From: Rugalucina vietnamica
Lineage: Eukaryota; Mollusca; Bivalvia; Lucinida; Lucinidae
Assembly (NCBI GenBank): GCA_964017185.1
Contig: OZ024874.1
Location: 55,469,356-55,533,355 of the forward strand
DNA length: 64,000 nucleotides
Direction of reading: 5' to 3'
Positions within the stretch are counted from its first letter, which is position 1, and the number at the start of each line of letters is the position of its first letter. The notes below the pieces were generated by a model that was given only the letters and a program-made list of their open reading frames with translations, was not told the DNA's origin and made no database searches. This document shows positions 46,469-58,925 of this stretch, in pieces. A program made the translations under genes and the position numbers.

Positions 46469-48096
46469 GACAAGTTAGAAAATGGGTCTGAATTTTGTGA
46501 ACGATAGAAAAATTGCTCATTTGTATGGGCTCATGTAAATCAGGTTTTGTTTTGTTGCTTTCATTGTGCTGTTTTGAATAGTATATATTGTTGTTATTCA
46601 AACGAACCAATAGTGCGTGTAAGATGATACAATTATTCAGTATATAACCAATTTATATTTGGTTGTCATTATTGAAATACATCCCAGCAGACATTTGACG
46701 TCAGTTGGACGTCAGACTCCGACGTCATAATGACGTTGGATTTAGGTTGATTTTGAAAGTTTGTTTGACGTCAAAAACAGACGTCATTCTGACGTCAAAA
46801 ACAGACGTCATTCTGACGTCAGAAAAACAACGTTGGTTTGATGTCTCAAATGTGACGTCATAATGAAGTTGGGGTTAGGTTGATTTTGAAAGTTTGTTTG
46901 ACGTCAAAAACAGACGTCAATCTGACGTGCTAAAACCGATATCGTGAATGTTTGTTCGCAGTTAAATTAACATTCCGAAATCCTGAAGTGGATTCAGTAG
47001 TGCGGTGATGCACTATTGTTATTCCCTTTCACTCCTTTGATAGAGTTATTCGGGATATACATAATGTTTAAGATGTTAAATGATGTTGGTATATCTTATT
47101 GATGTCAAATTTTATTGCTATATGGTGCTAAAACAAATAAGACATTAGTGTAAATAATAAGACTATTGTGAACAATCAATAATTTAAAATGGTGAAATAA
47201 GTATTAAAATATACAAATTTCATTTTCGTCTTAATAGAAGGTTTAATAATTTAGTGAAAGACTTTATTTTGATTAACAAATAATTATTTTTTTCTAAATT
47301 AATCAAGCATGGTGATTTCCGATACGAGACCTAGATCACTGTCATGTACGTGATATCGTGTAGATTATTTTGGCACTAGTGTAGATCATACCAAGATGGC
47401 GGCCAGAAAAACTGGGAGATTGTAAGTAGCCTTTCATTTGTTAAAATACCAGGCATTTTACATGCCAGTGACCAGTCTGAGACACCCCCATGCTCAGAAT
47501 AAATAAGATTTTACGATTTTGTTATTGCCATTACGCAGTCTGATCACTTTAGCAAGTATTTGGCCTAGATGCGTGGGCGAATTGCCGATTATGTAAATCA
47601 AGCGGAGATCAGCAGGGTTATGGAGAGATTTTGTCTTTAAATTAGCAAATATCGACCATTCTCTTCAAAATACTATTAGCCCAGTCTCAGAAACACCATC
47701 CCTAGCCCTGATAGCCCACAGAAACTGTCGTGGAAGAAAATACCAGAGTTTGAAATTTTCACTCGGGCAACTGTGTAGAGACCAGTGTGTTTTTTGTCAG
47801 CAACCGTGTAGACACAGATGGATTTTGAGAAATTTGTAACTGTGTAGACACAGATTTTGGAAAACGTGTAGACACGGTTTGACATTTAAACTGCCCATTA
47901 CATTAGGCTAGTGATGATTAATCATCATCTATTGAATCATTAGTTTTGATACTTAAGCCTGTTAAAATTTACATGGTAATACGTCCAAACCATTTTCAAG
48001 TCAGAATATCAGTACCGATGTAACCCATAGCATATGAGAAATATTGCACTATGCCATCTTAACCTTTGGTATGAACTATAATACATACATCTCAAA

Positions 48097-48380
48097 CCGC
48101 CTCGGTAGCTCAGTAGATAGAGTGTCCGCACCGAGATCGAGAGGTACCGGGTTCGATCCCTGCTTTGCACTCGGATTTTCGGATTAGGGCTAGGACTGGT
48201 CGCCCCGCTGTCAGTATAATGTGACTCGGGATGGTATCGGACAAATTGTCTGGATTTGATACCACAGTGAGGCAGCACTATGAAAGTGAGCACTGAGCTC
48301 CCTGTCACAACCGGACACCGTTGTGATATGACTGAAAGATTGTTGAAGGCGACGTTAAACCCCGAACTACACACACATAC
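48097..48380 (+). mobile_element. tRNA-derived SINE inside the GACGTC element
   Basis: Box A-like GGTAGCTCAGTAGATAGAG and box B GGTTCGATCCC, a body with GTGACTCGGGATGG, and a tail GACGTTAAACCCC then (CA)-rich. The 14-bp repeat ACATACATCTCAAA flanks it at 48083-48096 and 48381-48394. Distinct from the GGCCGAG-type SINE. Confidence 0.9.
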
Positions 48381-48468
48381 ACATACATCTCAAAACTTAG
48401 TTATGTGTAGAGCATATTTCTCTCATCACCATTTACTTTGATTACAGGTAGACACCTTCTATGTTAAG

Positions 48469-49944
48469 ATGATGGAATCGGGAACAATAGAGTGTTATTA
48501 CTGTCCATGGGCCACGGATGATCTTCAGACGTGTATCAATCATATGGTTGAATTACATGGTGACAAGTTATTAAAAATTAAAGCAGCCGCTTTAGATGAA
48601 CGAACTGGCACGCTTGGAATGAAAACAAAACATTTTGGACTAATTCCGAATGAACTAGCAGTAGTTTTCAGAGGAAAACATATGCCCCCCCCCCCCTCTC
48701 TGCCCAAACCCACTTTTAATTTTGTAAATTTTTACATATAGTCCTAAAAATTATATACCAACAGACATTTTAAATTAAAACCAATATATGCCAACAGACA
48801 TTTTAAAAAATCGGTAAAAACTAAGTTAGAGAGCGGAAACGAAAAACATGCATTTTTAACCTCAATCAAGGGCCATAATTCTAAGGTCATTTGACGAAAT
48901 TTACCCATCTATAATCCCAAACCACTCATTGCCGGTATCAACTCATATGCAAAGTTTGAAGAAAATCGGTCAAAAACTACTCAAGTTAGAGAGCGGAAAC
49001 GAACAAAATCTAATTTTTAACATCAATCAAGGGCCATAACTCTGAGGTCGTTTGACGAAATTTACCCATCTACAATCCCATACCACTCCTTAAAGGTATC
49101 AACTCATATGCCAAGTATGAAGAAAATCGGTCAAAAATTACTAAGGTTAGAGAGCGGAAACGAAAAAAAAATGCAATTTTTAACCTCAATCAAGGGCCAT
49201 AACTCTAAGGTCGTTTGACAAAATTTACCCATCTACAATCACAAACCACTCCTTGTCGGTATCAACTCATATGCAAAGTTTGAAGATAATCGGTCAAAAA
49301 CTACTCAAGTTAGAGATCGGAATCGAAAAAAAATGCAATTTTAACCTCAATCAAGGGCTATAACTCTAAGGTCGTTTGACGAAATTTACCCATCTACAAT
49401 CCCAAACCACTCCTTGCCGGTATCAACTAATATGCAAAGTTTAAAGAAAATCGGTCAAAAATTACTCAAGTTAGAGAGCGGAAACGAATGGAGACACCTG
49501 GATTTTCAAACAGTTAATTGACCTTTGTGACCTTGAAAATTAGGTCAAGGTCACCGAAATTTAATCACTCCATTCGGCTGTCCCAATGAAGTTTCTGTGC
49601 CAGTTTGGTCTAAATCCATCCAGTGGTTCAGGAGATATCGTGCAGACAAAAAGCTACGACGCTGCCGACGCCGACGGGATCCACACCAAAAACAATATGT
49701 CCCCCACCCCTTCGGAGGGGGGGGGGGACATAAAATATTGTTACCAGGACAGTACCTAATAGCCAGTCACAACAATTGGACTGTAACCGTTTATGATGAT
49801 ACGAGCTCATGTGTTGATGACAGTAAACAAATGGACTGTGATGAGGGAATGTCATCACTTGAAAAATCCCTCCACAATTTGTCATTAGACATTGCACCCG
49901 ATGACGAAACATATATCGCTAGCACAAATTTGTCACAAATTTAG
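48469..49944 (+). pseudogene. Element-encoded zinc-finger ORF split by an insertion
   Basis: The 5' part (48469-48682) encodes MMESGTIECYYCPWATDDLQ with a C-x2-C...H-x4-H finger (ECYYC to HMVELH), then KTKHFGLIPNELAVVFRGKH. The 3' part (49728-49944) resumes at HKILLPGQYLIASHNNWTVT and ends TNLSQI, stop. The two halves share one frame once the insertion at 48683-49727 and one copy of ACATA are discounted, giving about 143 residues. It resembles N-terminal DNA-binding parts of transposon proteins; no catalytic core. Family not recognised. Confidence 0.72.
48683..49727 (+). mobile_element. 1.05-kb element with C/G-run ends and 162-bp repeats
   Basis: Flanked by ACATA (48678-48682 and 49728-49732). 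Starts TGCCCCCCCC and ends in a hairpin of GTCCCCCACCCC against a G run. Contains four units of 161-163 bp starting near 48862, 49023, 49186 and 49347 (TCAATCAAGGGCCATAA...). The 3' third has GTGACCTTGAAAATTAGG and CCATCCAGTGGTTCAGGAG. Confidence 0.85.
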
Positions 49945-51110
49945 CATGCTAATGACTGTAATTTATTACTATGTTATGCATTCTTCGAGTCCGTCCAAAT
50001 ATAATGGGTAGCTTAAACGACTAACACCGTGTCTACACGGTTTCCAAAACCTGTTTCTACACGGTTACAAATTTCTCAAAATCCACCTGTGTCTACACGG
50101 TTGCTGACAAAAATACACTGGTCTCTACACAGTTGCCCGAGTGAAAATTTCAAACTCGGGTTTTTCCTTCCATGGCAGTTTCTGTGGGCTATCACGGCTA
50201 GGGATGGTGTTTCAGAGACTGGGCTAATAGTATTTTGAAGAGAATTGATGGTATTTGCTTTTTAAAAGACAAAATGTCTTGAAAACCTTGACGATCTGCG
50301 CTTGGATTACAAAATCGGCCATTCACCCACACTTCTCGACCAAATACTTACTAATGTGATCAGCCTGTGTAAAAGCAATAGCAAAATCGTAAAATTTAAT
50401 TTATTCCGAGTGTGGGAGTGTCTCAGACGAGTCACTAGCATTTAAAATGTCCGGAGTTTTTACATATGAAAGGCTACTTACGATCTCCCACTTTCTGTCG
50501 CCGCCATCTTGGTATAATCTACACTAGTGCAAAAAAGATCTACACGATATCACGTACATGACAGTGTAGATATGGCTTTTTTAAAAGTGGCTATGTTGAA
50601 ATTATTATTTGAATTTGATGTTGTTACTTTTGCGCAAGAAATTATGTCAGTTCAAGGGCAGCTAACTCTGTCGACATATGACGTTAGACTTACGTTTGAA
50701 TCCGGCGTCATTTCGACGTCATATCAATACGTCCACTGACGTCAGGACTGGACGTCAGGTGGACGTTGGTTATTGGTTGTATGACGTCGTGACCAAAATA
50801 CAACCAATATCCGATGTCAAGTTGACGTCAGATGCCTGCTGGGGACGTGTTTTTCATATATGTCGACAGAGTTAGCTGCCCTTAAACTGACATAATTTCT
50901 TACATATATTATGTATTATCATATGACGTCGCTATTTTCCAGTGGATAACGTCATGTCATAAAAATCGTATGACCACACGTGTAATAACACTTTTGCGGG
51001 AATACGTAACGTCATTGACGACGTCCGTAACAACAATATAAATTTTCATTGAAAATATGTCCACTTCGAAGGCGATAAAATCCTATTTTAGAAGTCATAT
51101 GATAAAAAGA

Positions 51111-51207
51111 ATCTTACACTCGTGGTCATTTCATATGAAATTTATTAAACTCGCTCAGTGAAGGCTCGTTTAATAAATTTCATATGAAATGACCACTCGT
51201 GTAAGAT
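51111..51207. repeat. Long hairpin, 40-bp arms
   Basis: ATCTTACACTCGTGGTCATT onward to TTTATTAAAC is repeated in inverse after a 17-nt spacer, with about two mismatches. It lies in the right arm of GACGTC copy 1 and is absent from copy 2. Confidence 0.88.
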
Positions 51208-52274
51208 CCTCTATATAATATCAAATTCAAATAATAATTTCAACCTTGCCACTTAAAAGTCATATATGAGTCTCGTATGGGAAATCCCATATTTCGCCCT
51301 CATGCTTAATTAATGTAGAAAAAAAATGATTATCTATTAATCAAAATAATGTCTTTCACTAAATTATCAAATTTTCAATTAAGATGAAAATAAAATTTGT
51401 ATATTTTAATATTTATTTCACCATTGTTCAGAATAATCTTATTTCTCACACTAATGTCTTATTGGTTTTAGCACCATAAAGCAATAAAATTTTGCTTAAA
51501 TAAGATGTACCAACATCAGGCTGAATTAATATCTTGAACATATTGTATGTTCCGAAGAACTCTATCAAAGGAGTGAAAGGGACTATCAAAAGTGCATCAC
51601 TGCTCTTCTGAATCCACTGTTATTCAAAAATGCGAAAAAATATACACCTTAAACTATTTATATGACATGAATTCAAACGTCGTTTTTAGGACGTCAGATT
51701 GACGTCAGCTTTCAGACGTTAAACCGACGTTGGCTTTAGCACGTCAGATTGACGTCTAGTTTTGACAACAAACAAACTTTCAAAATCAACCTAACTCCAA
51801 CGTTATTATGACGTTGGAGTCTGACGTCAATCTGACGTCCAACGGACGTCAAATGTCTGCTGGAAGTAACATAGAAAAAAAAGAAAGAAAGAAAGCAAAA
51901 GAAACACACGAAACGAATGATCTGATTTTTACCCAAAGTGAAGTTTCATTAATTTGCACACCACACATGGTCAGAAGTATGAAAAACACAAGGTCTAAAT
52001 CACGTCTTGATTACGACGTCTAACTGACGAACTAGTTTGACGTCAAAACAACGTCCAATCCAGACGTCCAAAAGACGTCAGGAAATGACGTCTGATAGAC
52101 GTTGGAAATTGGTCATAAGACGTCGCGACCAAAATATAACCAATATCTGACGTCAAACAGACGTCAGGTGCCTGCTGGGATCAGCATAAATACATATCAG
52201 TACCTACCTGTACAGTGATAGTCACCCAAATGCGTGTGGAACGCTTTGATCGATCGGTTGTATTGCTTTTTTTT

Positions 52275-52435
52275 TTCTATTGTTCACAAATTTTAAACCC
52301 ATCTTCTAAAATGTCATGGGCCAAACAGCATGTCTGAATAAACTAATCAGTGCATGGAACAAACGCATCATCTCGGTCTGTACGGTCTGTGAGCGATCGA
52401 GAAGTCCAGGACGGTAAAGAATGAGGCGCCGTTTT
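52275..52435 (+). pseudogene. Relic of NB-ARC exon 1 in plus orientation
   Basis: Matches the start of exon 1 and its 5' flank: CTATTGTTCACAAA and CCCATCTTCTAA, then sequence equivalent to ACLNKLNNAWNKRII and the P-loop stretch up to the SRTVR codons. About 45 bp after the ATG are deleted, a TAA interrupts the frame, and small indels destroy the P-loop. It lies just outside the GACGTC element. Confidence 0.75.
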
Positions 52436-52757
52436 ACTATAAAATCTGTATTTTGATATCACAAAATCTATTTTTTATATCACAGAATTGATTATTTTCT
52501 TCATATAAAAATACAATTTTTGATATAAAAAAAATAAAATAAAAATAAATAAATAAAAACAAATAAAAATAAAAAATAAAAATAGCCCCGATTTAAAATC
52601 GAATTTGTGATATAAAAAATCAGGGTTAGCTTGTTATACATAAATGGTTTTGGATGTGTCTGGAGAATCAGCATGTCCTAAGGCCTAAAAATGTATTCCT
52701 GTTTCATGCCAAAAAAAAAAAAAAAAAAAAAAAAAAAAGGTAGGTAGGTCTTCTTCT

Positions 52758-52820
<63 letters not shown>

Positions 52821-52821
52821 T
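52758..52821. repeat. (TTA)n microsatellite after an A run
   Basis: TTA triplets after TAGGTAGGTC and a run of about 29 A at 52710-52738. Confidence 0.95.
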
Positions 52822-53269
52822 AGAAAATTACTTTATAAATCAGTAGCGTTTTAAACATTGGTACTTCCAGTGCAGCGGAGCAGGTGTTATGAAGTTGCCA
52901 TTTATTGCATATTTTACATGTTTTCTTTTGTAAATACGTATACACATACTACATACAATTAATCTATGCTAATAAATAGGCTTAACTGAAGCAGGTCAAA
53001 TGTAAAAAACTAAATCTGAAACTTTCAATTTTGCAATCTGGTTGATCATGATCAGTACGCAATAAAGCTATTTCTGTTATTATGTAAAGCTAAATAATCC
53101 ACACGTGCATTTATACTATGGGCATCCATTAGTAGTCATTTTATGAAAAATAAGGGTACTTTGGTAATTTGTTTGTTGAGAAAACCAGGCTACCCATTGA
53201 TTTTAGTGCCACAATTATGCCGTCGGCAAAAAGTGTGGGGCGCAAAACCAGGACCAGTCTGTTTTAAAG

Positions 53270-53335
53270 GTAGCTCCATTCTGACATGACTGAAACATTG
53301 TTGATTCGGATGTTAAGCCGTAACTAAATACACCT
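53270..53335 (+). mobile_element. Decayed SINE tail
   Basis: ACATGACTGAAACATTGTTG and GATGTTAAGCC resemble the tail of the SINE at 48.1-48.4 kb. The head is not recognisable. Confidence 0.45.
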
Positions 53336-53591
53336 AAATTAAACTCCAAAGCCATGTCTATCCAACGCAATCCACTTTTACGCAAACTCCACTATCAAGA
53401 TGGTTTAAAGAGATTGCGCGTACACATTGTAAATGCTTCGATGAGGTAGGTGGTGTTCACAAATTATGTTTTAATTTGAACAGGTGTCATTTGTAGAATG
53501 ACTGTACTAGTACGATATCCTCAACAAACTATTCACTTAGATCATTTTTAAACTTATTTAAAGTTTGTTTGTTTTTTTTTTTTTTACAAAA

Positions 53592-53829
53592 TGTGCCGCA
53601 TCATGAGAAAACCGTCGTTTGTATAGCTTTTAAACAAAGACACAGATCAGCTGTACTGTTACTGCAAAATGATAAGCCCCTTTGTTTTTGCCCAGTAGAT
53701 AGCACGATGTTTCAGATCTTTCTAATTCTGAATTTTCAAGCTTCTAACTATTGACTGCTGCTGCACAGACCGGTTTGTGTCGGACCTGTTTTGAGATCAT
53801 GCAGACTGGTTTTCTCGCATCGCGGCTCA
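53592..53829. mobile_element. TGAGCCGC MITE, copy 3
   Basis: Ends TGTGCCGCATCATGAGAAAA and GGTTTTCTCGCATCGCGGCTCA in part; the centre has diverged more than in the other copies. Confidence 0.78.
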
Positions 53830-54309
53830 AATAACAAAGTAGCAAAATCAGCTTTCAAATTTGAATTGACAATATTGTCATATCGCCACCAGCCCCATAA
53901 GACTGAATAAAATAAAAAAAAAAAAAATGTTATAATTTATTAGATCATCCAAGACAAACCATAGGAAATAGTAAACAGATAACATTATTTTATAAATAAG
54001 GGGTGAGAGTATAACGATCTTTTCATGTGTACCATATGGTAGTGATCTCATGCTGTTCAAGGTAGGATCACTGTAATTATCATATTGCCAGAAAAGAAGT
54101 ATGTGCTGTGTTTTGATAGCCACTTAATTATCTATTATGAACGTTCTGAAGCAATAATCTGGTATTGTGGGTAAGAGTGCTTGGCTAGCTTCGCGTTTGA
54201 GAAAATATGCACATGTCTCAAAACTTTGCGGACAACCCACGCACTTTATGATACATACTGCTGATAAACTGCTTTCAGAGGTTTATCCAGGAGAAGTGTG
54301 GTAAAATAA

Positions 54310-54783
54310 TTGATGGAAATAGAAGGCATAGCAAGTGATTTGAGTAATAGTTTGAAAAATTATGCGATTGTAAAAACACAAAAAAGAAGCAGTTAGGAAA
54401 GGGTGTTTTCTAACACAGGCTTATCCTTTCGACGTTTCTATTATCCGTTAACATCGAACGACGAATACAATGCAGGCGTGCTCGTATATAAAAGATAATC
54501 GACCTTTTATACATTTTGTTTCGTACAGCAAAAAAGACGAAAGGTAACAACCTCGTTCTCATGGAATGCATTAGTAAGTGTACTAATCACTAGTGCACTT
54601 ATCATTATCAAACATTGCAAGTAAAGTGCACTTCGTCGCGCACACCAAGTGCACTTACTGTTACCTTTCGTCTTGGCACCACTGTATTTCCATCTAAAAT
54701 CCAGGCCGAAAGGTATAGCATAGCCGCACGGCTGTGAATGACCTTGTGCTCAAGGTCAAGGTCAATTGTTAGAGACTTTTTTA
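54310..54783. repeat. Repeat abutting truncated exon 10b of copy C
   Basis: Counterpart of 14870-15290, plus an added inverted part (GTGCACTTCGTCGCGCACAC, GTTACCTTTCGTCTTGG) so that its two ends are complementary around 54330 and 54700. A fold-back element is likely. Confidence 0.7.
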
Positions 54784-54784
54784 A

Positions 54785-55146
54785 ACTGCAATATTATTTC
54801 CATTCTTTTGTTGCGCTTTTGCCAAATGCAAATATAATGTCTCGATATGTGCTGGTCCATTTTCACATAATTATTATTTTATACATTTCTGCTGCTTTCT
54901 CCGGTATCTCGCATGCTTCATGATATTGTCCTTGCGATAATCTCACTTTTCCCAGCGTGTAATTTGTAAGACTCTCTGCTCCTCTGTGTGGTGGTTCATC
55001 TTCATCTAGTTTTTGCATGGCATCCTTTAATAGCGCATTTGCTGTGGGGTAATCTTTCATAGCTCGGTAAATATTTGCAGTGTTGCACAGCGAATACACA
55101 AGTGACCATACGGGCGTGTCTTTCGCATTCCTTTTAATATCTAGAG
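54785..55146 (-). pseudogene. Copy C exon 10b, 3'-truncated
   Basis: Begins like 10b of A (YSLCNTANIYRAMKDYPTAN) but acquires a stop near 54863, where an AT-rich insertion lies. It breaks off at about 54785, joining a repeat that also occurs near 14.9-15.3 kb. About 270 nt of the exon, including its C-terminal end and stop, are missing. Confidence 0.8.
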
Positions 55147-56158
55147 CTTATAAATAGAACAATCATTTGCATAAAATCTGAAAACATGGATATATAAGCG
55201 TGTGTATGAACACAGGTTGCATTGCCAACATAACCACAAGAATCGTGAAAAAGTGATAAGCATCTTAGATTGCTTCGTAAAAAAAACATAACGAATTAAA
55301 CTGACAAATTTATTTTACGTTAGTTTGTTTTTGTTTCTTTTTTTTTATATTTTGCTGTGAAATATATCAATTTTAACCAAACCATAAAAATATATCTTTT
55401 ATGTATCTTTAAATCAGTTCGTTCTTATTCTAAAAACAGAACAAAGCATTGACTGAGGCTGGTGAAATTTATAAATGGATTTATTATATGTGTGAAATTA
55501 GGAAATCATGCAATTAATAAAAAAATAAAGCTATAATGAAACAATAACATGACAATCAAGAGAAAAGCAAATTTAAACAGTTCATTTTTCCTTTCTTGAA
55601 ATGGTGGAAATATCAAACAACACTAGTAAATCCAAACATAATCTGATATCATATTGGTAGGCATGCAGTTTTAAAAACAAAGCCATCCGATTATTCCTCA
55701 AAGACCAAGCTGAAGTATAAAAGGTTGATGGAGATATCTATTTAGACCAAACTGTCAACAAAGCTGATACCTCTCAACTGTGCACAATACCCTGAACAGC
55801 CAATATGCTACTCTGATTGACTAGAAGAAAAGTTGTTTGCAAATTCTGTATTATATAAAATGACTGACAACTCTCAGCAGCATATTCCGGATTACAGGTA
55901 TTACAGTTGGTACAAGAAGCAATCATGCACTATTTATAGCTATGAGCAGACACACTCATTTAAATATGCATGAAGTGCATGCATGTATCTCTGCAAAGGA
56001 GTATTTACAAACGATACATTTTAGAAAATGTGACAATAATAATGGGTTATTACAAAATATTCACACTAGCGACTGATCTTAGGCAGTAGATAGGAGATAC
56101 AAACATGCAAAATGTACAACATTATCGCACCAACGGAATGATGAAAAACGTAAGCATT

Positions 56159-56395
56159 TGAGCCGCCTCGTGGGGAAAACCAACAATGTGGTTTCCGAAC
56201 AGGTCCGACACAAACCGGGCTGTACAGTCACAGAAAAGAGCTAGAAGCTTGAAATTTCTGATTTAAGTAGAAGAGGAATTGTACTATCCGAGTAGCGAAA
56301 ACAAAGGCGCTGATCAGCTTCGCGGTTACCGCGAAGCTGATCTGCGTCTTTGTTTTCGCCTATGCAGATTGTTGGTTTTCCCATGAGGCGTCTCA
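56159..56395. mobile_element. TGAGCCGC MITE, copy 4, between 10a and 10b of copy C
   Basis: Ends TGAGCCGCCTCGTGGGGAAA and TTTCCCATGAGGCGTCTCA. Absent from A and B at this place, so inserted after the copies split. Confidence 0.82.
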
Positions 56396-56672
56396 TTTCA
56401 AGAAGTGAAATGTACACATGTAATTTTGGTCAGGCACTCAGAGGCTTATAAGTAGTTACTTAAGGGGCTAGATGTTCCTTATTGTATATCTTAAAAGCCA
56501 ATGAAAAATACCTCTTGTATGTATTTTGCCCTGTCCAATATGTTTTAAAAGGTTGCATCTTAATAGTTTTAGATCGGTGACCTAGAATTTTGATGCCTGG
56601 TCTCTTTTTGTTAACTTTTCTCTCGAACGAAGAAAATTGCTTCCCATCTTTCTCAGTGTTTAATTTTCTTGA

Positions 56673-57289
56673 TCACAGTTGAAGTGACAAACGAATATCA
56701 CCGAGTTTTGATGTTATTTCCTCCACACGTTTAACATTACTAGAACCCATATAGATACGTTCTTGTCTCAACAGTTCTGACTGCAGGAGCTCTTTGGTTA
56801 GTTTTACCCTCTCACTGTCTCCCATGTTACTGTATATATCTACTAACACCTCTAGTACCTCGGAGATATATGTATTAGTAGGCATAGCCCTGTTGGTTGC
56901 TTCTGATAAAGATATCACCTGCTTTGCAAGTTTTTCCGCAAATATGTGGTTACCCATTTTCTGCTGCGCTTTTGCAAGATGCATCATTGATTCAACATGA
57001 GCTACTCCGTTTGCACATATTTCTTTCCTCAGTGAAGCTGCTTTCTCAAACATATTAGATGCCTCTTTATATTTTCCTTGGGACATCAACACTTTGCCGC
57101 ACGTGTCGTATGTAACACAAACGGCACCTTTGTGTGGACTTTCTTCTTCGTTTAATTTTTCCATTGCTTGCTCCAACAATGATGTTGCTTGAGAATAAAG
57201 CTTCATGCTGCGGTAGATGTTGGCAATGTTGTTCATGGAATAAACAAGTGACCAAGTGGGTGTGGAAGATTTCTTTTTAATTTCCAATC
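56673..57289 (-). CDS. Copy C alternative last exon 10a
   Basis: 617 nt, one codon shorter at the end than A and B (SLQL then TGA). Otherwise open and very close to them, with NNIANIYRSMKLYSQATSLL and KTLTK-type TPR helices retained. Acceptor ctttcag is intact. Confidence 0.85.
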
Positions 57290-58807
57290 CTGAAAGCAGA
57301 TGGCAAGTTTAGAGATTGTCATATCATATTAGTTTTTTGTCTGCATACTAATGGTAAACTGGCAAGCCTGTCAAGATTCGGGTGACGATGGTTTCCAGCT
57401 TATACTAATGGCTGTTGTTCAACATAGAAAAGTGATTAAGCAATATGTATGTACTAGCATGATAACAGAAAGAAGACATGCAAACTGCTTCACAAACAGA
57501 ACTGAGAAAGTACTAAAGCGTAAGTAGTAAAAAGCTGATTTATTAATATGACAATTTACAAACTATTCACCTTCAGTGTAATATTTCAAAGCTTGCTCAT
57601 GGTCTCCCATCAAATCGAACATAAGGCCAATATTATTCTTGGTGGCCCCGACTCCGTGGTGGTCTTTACCCTGTGTAAGCTCTCGTCGTCTAAGGCTTTC
57701 AAAAAAGTATCGCTTTGCTTCATCAAAGTTGCCTGTAATCATATCACTAACAATGTAAAATGTAACATTGTTCCAACGCGAAATTTAGAACCAATATCTG
57801 GGACAATATCTGGTGTTGTTATGAAGGGAAGGAAACATGAATTATGTTTTTATCCTGTATTGTGGTTATATCGGTATACTGTATAATCATGCTTATAACG
57901 GTTGCAGTGCTAGAGATGAAATTCTTACTAGTGCTCAAATACTAGTTTCATAATCTTCATTGCTCGAGAAATTTAAAAAGCAAGTATTAGTGTAAATGAT
58001 ATATCCTAAAAGTGATCAAAACAGTCATGCTTACCCATAGCATTATGCACAATTCCCAACGAGTTAAAAGTCTGGAATGCCAATGGAGTGCGATCAGTCT
58101 TCAAGTGTAAGTGAATGTCAAAGGCCTCTTTCAAATACCTAAAATAGATTCGATGATTAAAACAGGTAGGGCTTAGTTCAAAGTCACCAGTCAATTAAAG
58201 ATTGACTACCTGTAACTTTTGAAGGGATGGTAATGGGAATTTTAATAAAACACTCCTGCTCAATAATAATTATTATTCGAGAACTCATCCTGTATTTTTG
58301 TCTGGGCATTGTATAAAGTCAGTAAGAAATGACTTTGTTTTAGAGGGTGACTCAGTTGATATGACCAATCTTCTCCGAGAACTCATCCCGTATTTTTGTC
58401 TGGGAATTGTATAAAGTCAGTAAGCAATGACTTTGTATAGAGGGTGACAGTTAATATGACCAATCTTCTCCGAGACCCTTTTGCTTTACCACAACTTTAC
58501 TTTGTCCTGACGTACTTTAAGCTATCAACATATCTGCCTCTTGTGTAAAGATTAAAACCATAGCGTTGATAGACCGTTGCCAGTTGAAGTGTTTTCTCTC
58601 CATCTATGAGTAGTTCCAATGCCTTACTGTAGCTCTCACCCCCTGTTGTAAACTCACCCTGAAAAGTAAAAGGACTAGGAGGAAAACGAAATGACGACGT
58701 TTGTGTCATTGTTGAAGGCGTCATAATGTCTGAGAGGACACTTGATACAATTAGAGGAAGAAGCAATTACCCTTTTTAGGATACGCTAGTGAATGGAACT
58801 AACAATA

Positions 58808-58925
58808 CACAGCACAAAAATTTTAAACACCAAGACATAAAACAATAAGAACCACCACAAAATTATCGCCTTGGAACAATCAGTGAAATGAAATTACTGG
58901 CGGGCTTAAATCGATTTTACAGGTA
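58808..58925 (-). mobile_element. Retroelement family R fragment in copy C intron 6
   Basis: Nearly identical to 6195-6330, including the flanks; copy B has unrelated sequence at this place (near 41330). Confidence 0.78.

Larger units (their letters stand above)
46684..52179. mobile_element. Large element with GACGTC-rich long inverted ends, copy 1
   Basis: Begins CCCAGCAGACATTTGACGTC and ends GTGCCTGCTGGG. The left arm (46684 to about 47880) is matched in inverse by about 50030-51863, including CTATCAAAGGAGTGAAAGGG, AATAAGACATTAGTG and GTGTAGACACGG stretches, so the inverted ends exceed 1 kb. The right arm holds extra nested GACGTC material (50577-51240, 51864-52179). The centre (47880-50030) carries a SINE, a zinc-finger ORF and a 1.05-kb insertion. 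No recognised transposase domain; superfamily unassigned. Confidence 0.8.
52440..53590. other. AT-rich intergenic
   Basis: TTTTTGATATAAAA-type low complexity at 52440-52640, A run and TTA tract, decayed SINE tail at 53270. No gene. Confidence 0.55.

Noticed and set aside
48469-48741. ORF tail of prolines as real protein end
   Set aside because: The proline run is the C tract at the end of the inserted element, not part of the original frame.
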